Below, in pieces: positions 8,284-17,064 of a DNA stretch of 64,000 nucleotides. The DNA is taken from contig JACPXC010000007.1 in assembly GCA_016196755.1 (NCBI GenBank), positions 62,001 to 126,000 of the forward strand. The letters run 5' to 3'. The DNA is from Elusimicrobiota bacterium. GTDB taxonomy: Bacteria; Elusimicrobiota; Elusimicrobia; UBA1565. Position numbers and translations under genes: made by a program. Numbering within the stretch: the first letter of the stretch is position 1; every line of letters begins with the position of its first letter. Below the pieces are notes generated by a model that had not been told where the DNA came from, searched no databases, and worked only from the letters and a program-made list of their open reading frames with translations.

Positions 8284-8804
8284 TTGCGACGGGACGGCGC
8301 GGCTTTTTTCCGGCGGGCGGGAACCCGGACCTTGAGGTCGAGCGTCTCCCCTTTGCGCGCCCGGCCCGTCTCCAGGTAGACCTTGAGCTTGGCCAGGCAG
8401 TCTTCCCAATGCGTCCGCACCGAGCCGCGCAGCTCCGTCCCGCGCGCCGAGGCGGAGAAGCCGGCCTGCACCAAGGTCAGCTCGGACGCCCGGCCGCGCT
8501 TCTCGATGAAGAAGGTCGCTAGCGGGGGCAGGCCCTTGGGGAGCGTGCGGTCCTCCTCGAGCAGGGCCACCTTGCGGGCGGGCTCCAAGTCGACGAAGTA
8601 GCCGGCCGCCTCGCGCCGGCCGGCACGGGCGGCCACACCCCACTCCATGCGCCAGCGCCCCATGTTGCGCGCGTCGGTCTCGGCGCGGTCGAGCCACCAG
8701 ACGCAGAGCTCGCGCGCCGAGGTCAGGGCGCGGTAGACCTCGGAGGGCTGGGCTTTGACGAGGACGGACAGGCGGATGTCGCGGGTGCGGCGGGGGCTCG
8801 GCAC
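8280..8804 (-). CDS. SRPBCC/AHSA1-type START-domain protein
   Basis: 174 residues from GTG 8804. It has the AHSA1-like pattern: early VLVKAQPSEVYRALTSA, WWLDRAE, a central sheet around GYFVDLEPARKVALL, TFFIEKRGRASELTLVQAGF and a last helix with HWEDCLAKLKVYLETG. This fold makes a hydrophobic ligand cavity; substrates vary. The C-terminus adds a lysine/arginine-rich tail. TACAAT at 8817-8812 ends 8 nt from the GTG and no Shine-Dalgarno is present, again suggesting leaderless translation. Confidence 0.8.
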   Translation of the reverse strand: MPSPRRTRDIRLSVLVKAQPSEVYRALTSARELCVWWLDRAETDARNMGRWRMEWGVAARAGRREAAGYFVDLEPARKVALLEEDRTLPKGLPPLATFFIEKRGRASELTLVQAGFSASARGTELRGSVRTHWEDCLAKLKVYLETGRARKGETLDLKVRVPARRKKAAPSRRK

Positions 8805-8870
8805 AGGGAGGATTGTAGTACACGCCCCGGAGAGCCGCTAGACCTAGACCTGACCTGACCTAGAGCCTCA

Positions 8871-9395
8871 TTAGGGCCTGAAGCCGATACGTCGAGGCGG
8901 CGCAGGCGGGCGCGCCATGAGAGCACGGATGGCATCAAAAACGGTCTTGAATTGCATGTCGTAACGCTTTTCCAGCTCATCCAAGCGTCGAGCCAGGCTC
9001 TTGCTGTCCGCCAGCATTGCCCGCAGCAATACGAATGCCCGCACCACTTGTACGCTCGCCCTCACGGCAGCCGGACTGTTCAAGATACTCGCCAACATGA
9101 TTACCCCGTTTTCCGTAAAGGCCATAGGCCGATGAGGGGAAAAGCGCAGGCGGGTAAGGTGGTCGCATTTTGCGACCACCTCCGATTTCTCTTCTAACGT
9201 CAGGCGAAACATGAAATCCGACGGGAATCGCCTCCGATTTCGGCTCACTTGCTCATTTAGCCGCTTCGTCGAAACTCCATAGACTTCTGCCAAGTCGGAA
9301 TCAAGCATGACACGGCGGCCGCGGATCATCAAGATTCTCCGTTCGATAGGTAGAACCTCAACTCTTAGAATTCGCCCCATCCTTCTAGTACGCAA
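8871..9395 (-). CDS. ORF6N-domain DNA-binding protein
   Basis: 174 residues. The ORF6N domain spans residues ~15-105: IRGRRVMLDSDLAEVYGV, TKRLNEQVSRN, RFPSDFMFRLT and MAFTENGVIMLASIL are strong family signatures. The C-terminal helix carries a coiled-coil LDELEKRY. ORF6N/KilA-N proteins are phage or plasmid DNA-binding proteins that also sit as solitary cargo on chromosomes. The gene has clearly lower G+C and different codon choice from its neighbours, which fits horizontal transfer. An internal Met at residue 6 is an alternative start. Confidence 0.86.
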   Translation of the reverse strand: MRTRRMGRILRVEVLPIERRILMIRGRRVMLDSDLAEVYGVSTKRLNEQVSRNRRRFPSDFMFRLTLEEKSEVVAKCDHLTRLRFSPHRPMAFTENGVIMLASILNSPAAVRASVQVVRAFVLLRAMLADSKSLARRLDELEKRYDMQFKTVFDAIRALMARPPAPPRRIGFRP

Positions 9396-9445
9396 AATGA
9401 CGAAAAAAGTTCCCTCTTCAAAAGCCTAAAGCCTGACGCCGGTCA

Positions 9446-12400
9446 ATGAGCGGGGTCAAAACACGACCTGGGACTTCGGAGGACCTCCGACGGGCCGGGG
9501 GGCCTAGGCCTTCGATTCCCCCCTGGCCCTGGTGGGTCACCCGCCCATCAGGCATCCTTAATATACTGACCTTCTACAGACGCCTGACCGCCGCCGGCCT
9601 AGCCGCCGTCGTCACAGCCCTGGCCCCCGGTATGGAGCCCTACCGGCTTTTTGCCCAGATCAGAGCGGGCGCCATGGAGGTCCCCGTCACGATGGGGACC
9701 CCCGGGCTGAAAATGGGCGGCGCCTCGCCCGTTTCCGCCAACGTGTCGCTGGCCGCTCCCGCGGCATTGACCGGGCCCGCAGGGCTGGGGACCAGCCTCC
9801 CCAATCCTTCGCTGACCGGTCCTTCCGCCGCGCCTAGAGTCCAGGCAACGGCCGCCCCAACGACTGCGGCTCAAGCGGCTTCACCGAATCCGACCGTTGC
9901 AACCCCCGCCGCTCCGGCGATTCTAGCCGCCGCAGGCCCGCTGGCGGCCGTTCAACCTGCCGCCGCCGGCGCCCCGAAGCCCGCCCCGCTTTCCCGCATG
10001 TCCGCCGCTCCCGCCCCGGCCAAGGCCACCAAGCTCTCCCGCGCGGCGAGCGTGGACGCCACCCTCGACTCGGTAGCCAAAGGCGCCGACCCCCGCGCCG
10101 CCCTCGACACCCTCTACGCCGGCGGCCAAGGACGCGCCGCCTTGACCGACCCCGCCCAGGCCGGGACCCTCAACGCCGTCCGCCCCGCCCTGGCCCCCGC
10201 GTCCGAAGAACCGGCTCCCGACGCCGAGCCCGCCGTCACATTCCTGAAAAAGGATGCCCCTTCGGAAGAGCCCGCCCAGGGCTTCTTCGGCCGCCTCAAG
10301 TCCAAGCTCGCCGCCTTCGGCGACTTCAACCGCTCCGAGAAGGCCTACATCATCGGCCAGGCCGTGTTCCTGCTCGCCATCAGCATCTATCTGGCCAGCA
10401 TGCCGCTGATGGTGCAAGCCCTGACCGGCGACGCCGCGATGACCGGCGTCGCGCGCATGGTCCACTACTGGACCTTCGCCGGAGCCTCGCTGTTTGCCGG
10501 CGGCATCGTCCAGCGCACGCCGATGAAGCGCATCCTGGTCGGCTCGGCGGTGACCCGCGCCCTCATCTTCGGCTCGATCGGCCTGCTGGCCCTGTCCGGG
10601 GGCCTGCCCTGGGCCGGCTTCCTGGCCCTGGTGGCCGTAAACGCCCTCATCGTCTCGATGAACCACCTAGTCGACATCGACACCGACGGGGCCCGCAAGG
10701 TCTTCACCAGCGACAAGAAGATCGAGCAGGGCGGCTACCTCTACGACCTCATCTACTACGGGATGATGCTGGTCGTGCCGCCCCTCATCGGTTTGCCGAT
10801 CGACTGGCTCGACGCGACCTACGGCCCCGGCATCGGCGCCGCGGCGGGCTTTGCCGCCTTCTTCGCCGTGATGAGCGCGGCCGCCTTCATCTACGCGCGC
10901 TTCGTCACGGTCAACGGCGAGGCCAAACCCCTGCGCGAGCGCCTCGGCCCCCTCGGCCGCGTCCTCGACTTCCTGCAGGCCGGCTGGGAGATCGTGCGCG
11001 AGGCCCCGGCCCGCAACTGGAAGACCCTCAAGCTCATCTGGTCCAAGCCCAAGGTCCTCTGGCGCGCCATCCCGGCCACGGCCGAGAACTTCGTCGAGGA
11101 CGCGGTCTTCGCCGTGGTCCTGCCGACCTTCGCCATCGACATCCTCAAGGCCGGCGCCTCGGGCAACGGTGTCCTGCTCTCGGCCGTGACCCTGGGCGGG
11201 CTCATCGCCTCGACCTTCCTCGTCAAGTTCGCCCGCAAGATCGAGGGCCGCATCGGCACCTACGCGTTCCTGACCTATCTGACCGTCGTGGCCTCGCTGG
11301 CCTTCGTGCCGTCGATCGCCTTGTGGACGGCGCCGTCGCTGCTGCTCGCCGTCCCGGCCGTCCTGGCGATGAAGATGATGTATCAGCCGCTGCGCTCGCG
11401 CATGCGCGCCCTGCTCCAGGTCGAGATCAAAAACGACCCCGAGGCCGCCAAGCGCGGCGAGGACATCAACGCCCTGATGACGGTCTTCGAGGTGCTCTCG
11501 GCCGGGGCCGGCGGCCTGGCCTTCGCCTGGCTCTTCAGCAACGGCGCCGCGCTCCAGAGCACGCTCGGAGACAACGCCGCGATGAAGGTCGTCACCGTGG
11601 CCCTGATGGGCATCGCGGCGTTCTACATCCTCGGCCTGAGGATGCTCAGGAGCTCGTTCTCGAGCTGGTCCTGGTTCTCTTCGCCCAAGGGCTCCGAGGC
11701 CAAGGAGCGCGAGAAGCTCGACAAGAACCTCGCCCGGCTGGGCTATCCGCCGGTCAAGACCGTGACCGTCTCCGAGCCGGTCTCCAAGGACCGGCCCACC
11801 GTCGCCATCCTCGCCCCGGCCTCCCCCTACAAGCTCTCGATCGTCCGCGAGGGCGGGCGCCAGGCCCCCGGCGACGTCCACCTGGTCTTCGACGCCTCGT
11901 GGCTGGTCCAGGAGACCCTGCCCGACGGCTCGACCCGCATCCTGATGACCAAGGGCCTGTTCTTCGACGACGCCGGTCAGCCCTGGCTGGCCGAGTACGA
12001 CCAGCCGCGCCTGGTGCGCTACTTCGCCGACTACTTCACGCTGGGCTCCAACGACCGCGAGGACGGCGTCCCATTCGAGAAGGGCCTCGACACCCCGATG
12101 TCGAGCTCCGTCGAGCTCGAGTCGGTCACCAACGACAAGCTCTTCACCCGGGTGCTGATGGCCGGCAAGGGCGTGGCCGTCCCGGCCACTTTGGCCTTCC
12201 TTCTGGCCTCCCACCCGATGGGCGCCCAGGCGGGCTTCGAGCGGAACGGCGTCTCGCTCGAGAACCTGGCCGGCGGCAATGTCGCCGCGGTGCGCGCGCG
12301 CGTGGCGGCCTTCATCGCGGCCAACGCCGGGCGCCTCGGCGGCGAGGTGGTCGTGAAGCCCTCCGGCCCGCAGTGGCACTCCAGCCGAGGGGTCAAGTTC

Positions 12401-14404
12401 TTCAAGACCACCCAGGTGTCGGACATCGCGGCCCACGTCATCGCCCTCTCCAAGGACGGCATGATGACGCCCGACGGCGCCGTCCTCATCGACTCGCGCG
12501 TCACCCCGCCGCCCCTGCACTTCGCCGTCTCGGAAGGCGGGGCCCGCGCCCCGCCCGAGGGCGGGCACCAGGGCGCCGGCATCCGCCTCGGCCAGGACGT
12601 CACCCTCGACTTCTCGGCCGGCGCCCCCAAGCGCGACTGGAACATGCGCCTCTTCGCCCAGCGCACGCCCTGGGACGGCGCGGCCAACTCCGGCATCTTC
12701 GTGCGCGCCGGCCCCTGGGGCAAGCCCACCGTGGCCGAGCCGGGGGGACCCAGCGCCGACGAGAAGGCCGACCCCGAGTACGCCGCCGTCGTCATGCCCT
12801 TCGAGGACGTCATCGGCGCCCTGCGCGAGCAGCACGGCCTGCTCAAGACCGAGGAGGAGGTCCGCGAGTTCCGTTGGTCGCTCGAGGCCACCGCCCGCGG
12901 CGCGCTCGAGGCGCTCTGGGAGAACGAGGCCAAGCTCCGCGCCGAGGGCAAGATCCCGCGCCAGGCCTCCACCGACTTCGTCGGCCTCGACGTCATGCTG
13001 CACTGGGTGGGCGGCAAGCTCATCCCCACCGTCATCGAGATCAACGACCACGACTCGGGCGGCCAGATGCAGCTCGACCAGTTCTACCCCGAGCGCGCCG
13101 GCGAGCACTCCCGGGCCTGGGTGGCCACGATGCTCCAGCGCGCCCGCCGGGACTCCCTCAAGGGCAAGCGCATCCTGATCGTCGGCGGCGGCTACCACGG
13201 CAAGCGCTTCATCTTCGAGCGCGCCAAGGAACTCGGGGTCAAGGTCACTTTGCTCGACCGCCCGGGCTCGCTGATGGCCGACCTGGTCGACGAGTTCGTG
13301 CCCGTGGCCGACCTCGACGCCAAGGGCGCTCCGGCCGCCCTCGAGGCCCTTGAGGCGAAGGCCCGCAAGTTCGACGGCATCACCTCGTTCTGGGAGGACG
13401 ACATCCCGCTGACCGCCGAGCTCGGCGAGAAGCTCGGGCTCAAGTTCCTGCCCCTCGACGGCGCCAAGGCCGCGCGCAACAAGCGCCGGACCCGCGAGGT
13501 CATGGCGGCGGCCGGCCTGCCCACGCCGCGCTTCGCCCCGGTCCGCTCCGACGCCGAGCTCGAGCAGGCCGTCAAGACCGTGGGATTTCCGGCCATCCTC
13601 AAGCCGGCTTCCGGCGCCGAGGCCAAATTCGTGAGGGAGGTCGCCAACGCCGCCGAGGCTCGCGCCGCCTGGAAGTCGCTTGCCGAGGAAGTGGCCAAGG
13701 AGGCCGGCCACGACGGTGCCTTCTCGGCCTCGGTGGGCCTGGTCATGGAGCAGTTCCTCGACGGCGAGGAGGTCGACGTCGACCTGGTCTTCCAGGACGG
13801 CAAGCCGGTATTCTCGTCGGTCGCCGACAACTGGCCGACCAAGCGCCCCTACTTCCTCGCCACCGGCTCGAGCCTGCCCAGCCACCTGTCCCGGGCCACC
13901 CAGGACGCCCTGACCGCTCTGGCCGTGAAGGCGGCCGAGGCCCTGAAGCTCGGCACCGGAGTCCTCCACATCGAGATGAAGATGACCTCCGAGGGCCCGC
14001 GGGTCATCGAGGTCAACGCGCGCATGGGCGGCGTCTACGTCCGCGACTGGGTGAAAGCGGTCTGGGGCGTGGACCTGGTCGAGGAAGGCCTGATGGCGGC
14101 GGTCGGCGTCCCGGGCAGACCCTACAAGTCGCCCGAGCCGCTGGCCCACCTCGAGGGCCGCTTCCTGATCCCGGAGGTCTCGGGGACGCTGACCGAGTTG
14201 GCGGTGCCCGCAGGCTTCGCGAAGGACCCCGCGCTCTACGAACTGCGCAAGATGATCAAGGTCGGCAGCGCGGTGCGCGTGCCGCCCAACGGCAACGACC
14301 GCGTCGGGATGATCACCGCCCAGGGCCGCAGCGCCGCGGAGGCAGAACGCGCCCTGATGCGGCTCGACGGGCAGGTGACGATGACGGTGGAGTCCGCGCC
14401 TTAG
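9446..14404 (+). CDS. MFS-type transporter fused to carnosine-synthase-like double ATP-grasp ligase
   Basis: 1652 residues from this ATG, though the true start may be later: there is no Shine-Dalgarno and residues 44-71 look like a signal peptide (RRLTAAGLAAVVTALAPG, ending LFAQ). Residues ~80-290 are Ala/Pro-rich. Residues ~294-740 contain 11-12 hydrophobic segments in two halves, MFS-like. Residues ~785-1240 match the N-terminal half of carnosine synthase (VVVKPSG, TDFVGLDVML, VIEINDHDSGG). Residues ~1240-1652 are its catalytic ATP-grasp half: LIVGGGYHGKRF, FDGITSFWEDD, LVMEQFLDGEEVDVDLVF, HIEMKM, VIEVNARMGGVYVRDW. Vertebrate CARNS1 joins beta-alanine and histidine. Inference: an ATP-dependent amino-acid ligase physically tied to a transporter. 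Substrates are unknown. Confidence 0.9.
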   Translation: MSGVKTRPGTSEDLRRAGGPRPSIPPWPWWVTRPSGILNILTFYRRLTAAGLAAVVTALAPGMEPYRLFAQIRAGAMEVPVTMGTPGLKMGGASPVSANVSLAAPAALTGPAGLGTSLPNPSLTGPSAAPRVQATAAPTTAAQAASPNPTVATPAAPAILAAAGPLAAVQPAAAGAPKPAPLSRMSAAPAPAKATKLSRAASVDATLDSVAKGADPRAALDTLYAGGQGRAALTDPAQAGTLNAVRPALAPASEEPAPDAEPAVTFLKKDAPSEEPAQGFFGRLKSKLAAFGDFNRSEKAYIIGQAVFLLAISIYLASMPLMVQALTGDAAMTGVARMVHYWTFAGASLFAGGIVQRTPMKRILVGSAVTRALIFGSIGLLALSGGLPWAGFLALVAVNALIVSMNHLVDIDTDGARKVFTSDKKIEQGGYLYDLIYYGMMLVVPPLIGLPIDWLDATYGPGIGAAAGFAAFFAVMSAAAFIYARFVTVNGEAKPLRERLGPLGRVLDFLQAGWEIVREAPARNWKTLKLIWSKPKVLWRAIPATAENFVEDAVFAVVLPTFAIDILKAGASGNGVLLSAVTLGGLIASTFLVKFARKIEGRIGTYAFLTYLTVVASLAFVPSIALWTAPSLLLAVPAVLAMKMMYQPLRSRMRALLQVEIKNDPEAAKRGEDINALMTVFEVLSAGAGGLAFAWLFSNGAALQSTLGDNAAMKVVTVALMGIAAFYILGLRMLRSSFSSWSWFSSPKGSEAKEREKLDKNLARLGYPPVKTVTVSEPVSKDRPTVAILAPASPYKLSIVREGGRQAPGDVHLVFDASWLVQETLPDGSTRILMTKGLFFDDAGQPWLAEYDQPRLVRYFADYFTLGSNDREDGVPFEKGLDTPMSSSVELESVTNDKLFTRVLMAGKGVAVPATLAFLLASHPMGAQAGFERNGVSLENLAGGNVAAVRARVAAFIAANAGRLGGEVVVKPSGPQWHSSRGVKFFKTTQVSDIAAHVIALSKDGMMTPDGAVLIDSRVTPPPLHFAVSEGGARAPPEGGHQGAGIRLGQDVTLDFSAGAPKRDWNMRLFAQRTPWDGAANSGIFVRAGPWGKPTVAEPGGPSADEKADPEYAAVVMPFEDVIGALREQHGLLKTEEEVREFRWSLEATARGALEALWENEAKLRAEGKIPRQASTDFVGLDVMLHWVGGKLIPTVIEINDHDSGGQMQLDQFYPERAGEHSRAWVATMLQRARRDSLKGKRILIVGGGYHGKRFIFERAKELGVKVTLLDRPGSLMADLVDEFVPVADLDAKGAPAALEALEAKARKFDGITSFWEDDIPLTAELGEKLGLKFLPLDGAKAARNKRRTREVMAAAGLPTPRFAPVRSDAELEQAVKTVGFPAILKPASGAEAKFVREVANAAEARAAWKSLAEEVAKEAGHDGAFSASVGLVMEQFLDGEEVDVDLVFQDGKPVFSSVADNWPTKRPYFLATGSSLPSHLSRATQDALTALAVKAAEALKLGTGVLHIEMKMTSEGPRVIEVNARMGGVYVRDWVKAVWGVDLVEEGLMAAVGVPGRPYKSPEPLAHLEGRFLIPEVSGTLTELAVPAGFAKDPALYELRKMIKVGSAVRVPPNGNDRVGMITAQGRSAAEAERALMRLDGQVTMTVESAP

Positions 14405-15048
14405 CGGATGGCCGGCCCGCCCGGGCCGTCCTTCAAGGTCCGGAAGGTGTTGACGAGCGTATTGAGGCGCTCTTTGTACTTGTCGAAGCCGGCCCGAGTG
14501 GCCGGATAGATCAGGACGTAGAAGCCCGAGTCCATCGGCAGCACGACGTAAGCGTGCTGGCGGACCACGAAGTTCTTGCCGGTCCCTCTCTCCTCCGAGA
14601 GCCCGAAGCGCAGGCCGGGCGGCGCGTCCATCGGGGCGACGACCACGAAGTGCGTGGCCTCCCAATTGCTGACCTCGACCCTCTGCGGCTCGACCTGGAA
14701 GACCCGCCCCGGGCCATAGACGTCGCGCAGGGTGCGGGCGATGAAGTCCTGAGGTGAGGCGTAGGCCTCGATCGTGCCGTCCGGCAAAGTACGCACGCGG
14801 TTCTTGCCGTACCAGCGCACCTGGAGCGTCGGCACGCCGCGGTGGAAATCGGCGTCGAACGGGCCGACGAAGGTGTAGTTGTAGTAGTCGTCGCCCTGCC
14901 GGTCGAGGTAGACGCTCCAGCCCCAGGGGACCTCGGCCGTGAAGTCGCCGGCCTCGGAGGAGTACTTGATGTACTTCGGAGGTTTGCAGGCGGTGGAGAG
15001 CGCCGCCGACGAGACGAGGAGGGCCGCCAGGAGTCGCCGCGCTCGCAT
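14401..15048 (-). CDS. Lipoprotein of unknown function (PsbP/DcrB-like pattern)
   Basis: 215 residues. The signal ends in a lipobox-like LSTAC with Cys20. The mature part begins KYSSEAGDFTAEVPWGWSV, then has a beta-rich domain with ASPQDFIARTL and ends with LNTLVNTFRTL. This order (user-specified protein recovered against a wall of strands, final NTFR helix) resembles PsbP/DcrB-type lipoproteins, but that is pattern similarity only. The last 4 nt overlap the convergent fusion gene. It has its own consensus-like promoter inside the end of dedA. Confidence 0.72.
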   Translation of the reverse strand: MRARRLLAALLVSSAALSTACKPPKYIKYSSEAGDFTAEVPWGWSVYLDRQGDDYYNYTFVGPFDADFHRGVPTLQVRWYGKNRVRTLPDGTIEAYASPQDFIARTLRDVYGPGRVFQVEPQRVEVSNWEATHFVVVAPMDAPPGLRFGLSEERGTGKNFVVRQHAYVVLPMDSGFYVLIYPATRAGFDKYKERLNTLVNTFRTLKDGPGGPAIR

Positions 15049-15061
15049 GCCGATTGGGCCG

Positions 15062-15090
15062 ATTATAACAGGGAATCCCGGGCCTGTCAC
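15062..15090 (-). promoter_or_regulatory. Sigma-70-type promoter for the lipoprotein gene
   Basis: GTGACA (15090-15085), 17-bp spacer, TATAAT (15067-15062) on the minus strand; the start codon is at 15048, giving a leader of about 6-8 nt. The -35 overlaps the dedA stop region. Confidence 0.58.
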
Positions 15091-15722
15091 GCCCGCCGCA
15101 TCCGCGCGCGCAGGAAGAGGATCAGCGCGAAGGCGCCGGCGACGATGCCCAGCGACACGAAGGATTCCGCCTTGTTGAGGTTGCCGGCGAGCCCCTCGTA
15201 GGAGTCCCGGGTCATGTAGCCGAGGACCCCCAAGACCAGGCAGCGCGGGACGGAACCGAGGAACGTCCATATCGTGAACGGGGCCGCCGGGATGCGCAGG
15301 ACGCCGGCCGCGGCCGAGATGAGCGAGAGCGGGACGATCGGCAAGGCGCGCAGAAAAAACAGCATCGGTCCGACCCGGCCTTCGAGGCGCTTCTCCATGC
15401 CTAGGATCTCGTCCCACGTAAATCCCAAGAAGGACGAGAAGCGGTCGATGACGGGCTTCCCCCCCCAGTAGGCGATGCCGTAGCCGATGAAGGCGCCCAA
15501 GGTGGACGCCACGGCCCCGGGCAGGACGATCTTGCCCAGGATGCCCGGCAGCGCCGCGCCAAGACCCAGGCCGGGCTCGATGAGGATGGCCCCCGCGCCC
15601 ATGATGATGAGCGGCGACGGGATGGGGACGATCACCGACTCGATGATCACCCCGATGAAGACCGCGGCCGCGCCGTGGGTCTTTATGAGAGCCATGATCC
15701 ACGCCGTCGCTTGGGTCATCAT
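15087..15722 (-). CDS. DedA family (SNARE-associated) membrane protein
   Basis: 211 residues with 5-6 hydrophobic segments. Family marks: early VIIESVIVPIPSP, GYGIAYWGGK, the conserved FFLRALPIVPLSLISAAAG block with Arg and Pro in the re-entrant helix, and a basic C-terminus. DedA proteins are inner-membrane undecaprenyl-phosphate or phospholipid flippases needed for envelope homeostasis. The start is one of two adjacent ATGs. The 31-bp AT-rich gap to the divergent sigma factor gene must hold both promoters. Confidence 0.9.
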   Translation of the reverse strand: MMTQATAWIMALIKTHGAAAVFIGVIIESVIVPIPSPLIIMGAGAILIEPGLGLGAALPGILGKIVLPGAVASTLGAFIGYGIAYWGGKPVIDRFSSFLGFTWDEILGMEKRLEGRVGPMLFFLRALPIVPLSLISAAAGVLRIPAAPFTIWTFLGSVPRCLVLGVLGYMTRDSYEGLAGNLNKAESFVSLGIVAGAFALILFLRARMRRA

Positions 15723-15753
15723 ATCGTCATATTAACATTAGTAAAGTCTGCCC
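15723..15753. promoter_or_regulatory. Divergent intergenic region between dedA and the ECF sigma gene
   Basis: 31 bp, clearly AT-richer than its surroundings, containing TAATAT on the minus strand (15734-15729) just before dedA. No convincing -35 for either direction is visible, as might be expected if the rightward promoter is read by the encoded ECF sigma factor (inference). Confidence 0.4.
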
Positions 15754-16329
15754 ATGGAGACGGAGGAGGACCGACTCGTCGTCAAACGCGTGCTGGCCGG
15801 CGACCGCCAGGCGTTCGCCGTCTTAGTCGAGCGCCACCAGGGCCGGGTCCGCCAGGTCTGCCTCGGCATGCTCGGCAACCCCGCCGCGGCCGACGACGCC
15901 GCCCAGGAGGCTTTCCTCAAGGCCTATCGCTCCTTGGCCGCCTTCCGCGGCGACGCGGCCTTCTCGACCTGGCTGACCCGCCTGGCCACGAACCATTGCC
16001 TCGACGTCCTGCGGGCCGAAGCCCGCCGCCCGACCTCGTCCTGGGACGCCCTGCTCGAGGCCGACGGGGAGCGCGTCGAGCGCCTTCTCAAAGGAGACCC
16101 GGACCCGGCCGCCGCCGCAGAGGCCGCCGACCTGGCCGGCCGGCTCCTCGCCGTCCTGCCCGAGCAGCAGCGCGCCGCCCTCCTGCTGTGCGAGACCGAG
16201 GGCCTGAGCTACGAGGAGATCGCCGAGGCGCTCGCCTGCTCGGTCGACTCGGTCAAGGCCCGTTTGCGCCGGGCGCGACGGACCCTCGAGGAGAAGCTGC
16301 GACACTTTATGGACCAAAAAATCGTCTAA
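15754..16329 (+). CDS. ECF-type RNA polymerase sigma factor
   Basis: 191 residues, typical ECF length. Sigma region 2 spans ~20-90 (AFAVLVERHQGRV, DAAQEAFLKAYRSL, FSTWLTRLATN) and region 4 spans ~125-180 (VLPEQQRAALLL, LSYEEIAEALACSVDSVKAR as the helix-turn-helix). No region 3. It heads a six-gene run: anti-sigma-like membrane protein, Spy/CpxP-like protein, TolC, MacA, MacB. Inference: an envelope or metal/antibiotic stress sigma that controls the efflux system and itself. Confidence 0.93.
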   Translation: METEEDRLVVKRVLAGDRQAFAVLVERHQGRVRQVCLGMLGNPAAADDAAQEAFLKAYRSLAAFRGDAAFSTWLTRLATNHCLDVLRAEARRPTSSWDALLEADGERVERLLKGDPDPAAAAEAADLAGRLLAVLPEQQRAALLLCETEGLSYEEIAEALACSVDSVKARLRRARRTLEEKLRHFMDQKIV

Positions 16330-16342
16330 AGGATAGACCCCC

Positions 16343-16696
16343 ATGGAAGAAGACCTCGACCCCGCCGCCCAGGAGCGCTGGAGCCGTCTCTCCAAGCGCC
16401 TCTTCGCCGCCCCCCCCGCCGACCCGGCCTTCACCGCCCGGATCATGGCCCGCATCGAGGCCGAGGCGCCCCGCGGTCTCCTCGAGCGCCTGTTCGACTC
16501 CCTTCAGCCCGCGCCGATGTTCGGACTGGCCGCCGTAGCGGCGGCTCTCATCATCATGCTGGCCGGCGGGGCCGAGACCGTCGGCGCCGAGGACCTTCTC
16601 CTGGCCGACGCCGGGGAAGGCGCGACCGCCTGGCTGGCGTCGCCTGCCGCCCCCGAGCCTGACGATCTGCTGGCCATGGCGTTGGAGCGCCGATGA
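16343..16696 (+). CDS. Putative anti-sigma factor, single-pass membrane protein
   Basis: 117 residues. Residues 1-50 are a hydrophilic cytoplasmic segment with Asp/Arg/Glu-rich helices (AAQERWSRLSKRLF, FTARIMARIEAE), residues ~60-77 are one membrane helix (MFGLAAVAAALIIMLAGG) and the rest is a short acidic extracytoplasmic tail. Position directly after the ECF gene and the topology fit an anti-sigma. No zinc HxxxCxxC motif is present, so it is not a ZAS type. The stop overlaps the next start (ATGA). Confidence 0.62.
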   Translation: MEEDLDPAAQERWSRLSKRLFAAPPADPAFTARIMARIEAEAPRGLLERLFDSLQPAPMFGLAAVAAALIIMLAGGAETVGAEDLLLADAGEGATAWLASPAAPEPDDLLAMALERR

Positions 16697-17064
16697 GGAT
16701 CGAATGGAAGCAGGTCGTCGCCGGCCTGGCCGTCGGTATGATCCTGGGCGCGGGGATGGGCGCCTGGCGCATCCGCCACCTGCACCGTGGGCTGGGCGCG
16801 GAGGGCCACCAGCGCCGCATGCTCGAGCGCTTCAGCAAGCGCCTCGAGCTCACCGACGACCAGCGCGCCAAGGTCTCGACGATACTCGACAACAAGCGCC
16901 GGCGCCTGGCGGCCATGCGCGCCGAGGCCGCCCCGAAATTCGAGGAGCTCCGGACCTCGACCCGCGGGGAGATCCGCGCTTTGCTCACCCCCGAACAGCT
17001 CCCCGCCTTCGATAAGCTCGCGGCCGAACCCGAGATGCGCCGAAAGAAGCGCGGCCGGCCGTGA
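16693..17064 (+). CDS. Spy/CpxP/CnrR-like periplasmic stress sensor
   Basis: 123 residues. An N-terminal membrane anchor or signal (residues 6-24) is followed by a helical hairpin. The block LERFSKRLELTDDQRAKVSTIL and the later LLTPEQLPAFDKL are typical of Spy/CpxP/ZraP heavy-metal-sensing or periplasmic chaperone proteins, where LTxxQ repeats mark the fold. Such proteins sense misfolded protein or metal and modulate the associated sigma or two-component system. Overlaps both neighbours by 4 nt. Confidence 0.72.
   Translation: MRIEWKQVVAGLAVGMILGAGMGAWRIRHLHRGLGAEGHQRRMLERFSKRLELTDDQRAKVSTILDNKRRRLAAMRAEAAPKFEELRTSTRGEIRALLTPEQLPAFDKLAAEPEMRRKKRGRP

Noticed and set aside
8841-8863. Short GACCT-type tandem repeat between the SRPBCC and ORF6N genes
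   Set aside because: Only about four imperfect 5-6 bp units; too short and irregular for a CRISPR, att site or functional repeat claim.
10667-14665. 1332-codon minus-strand frame opposite the transporter-ligase gene
   Set aside because: No recognisable domains and a composition typical of antisense frames in high-GC DNA; the plus-strand protein has clear family motifs.
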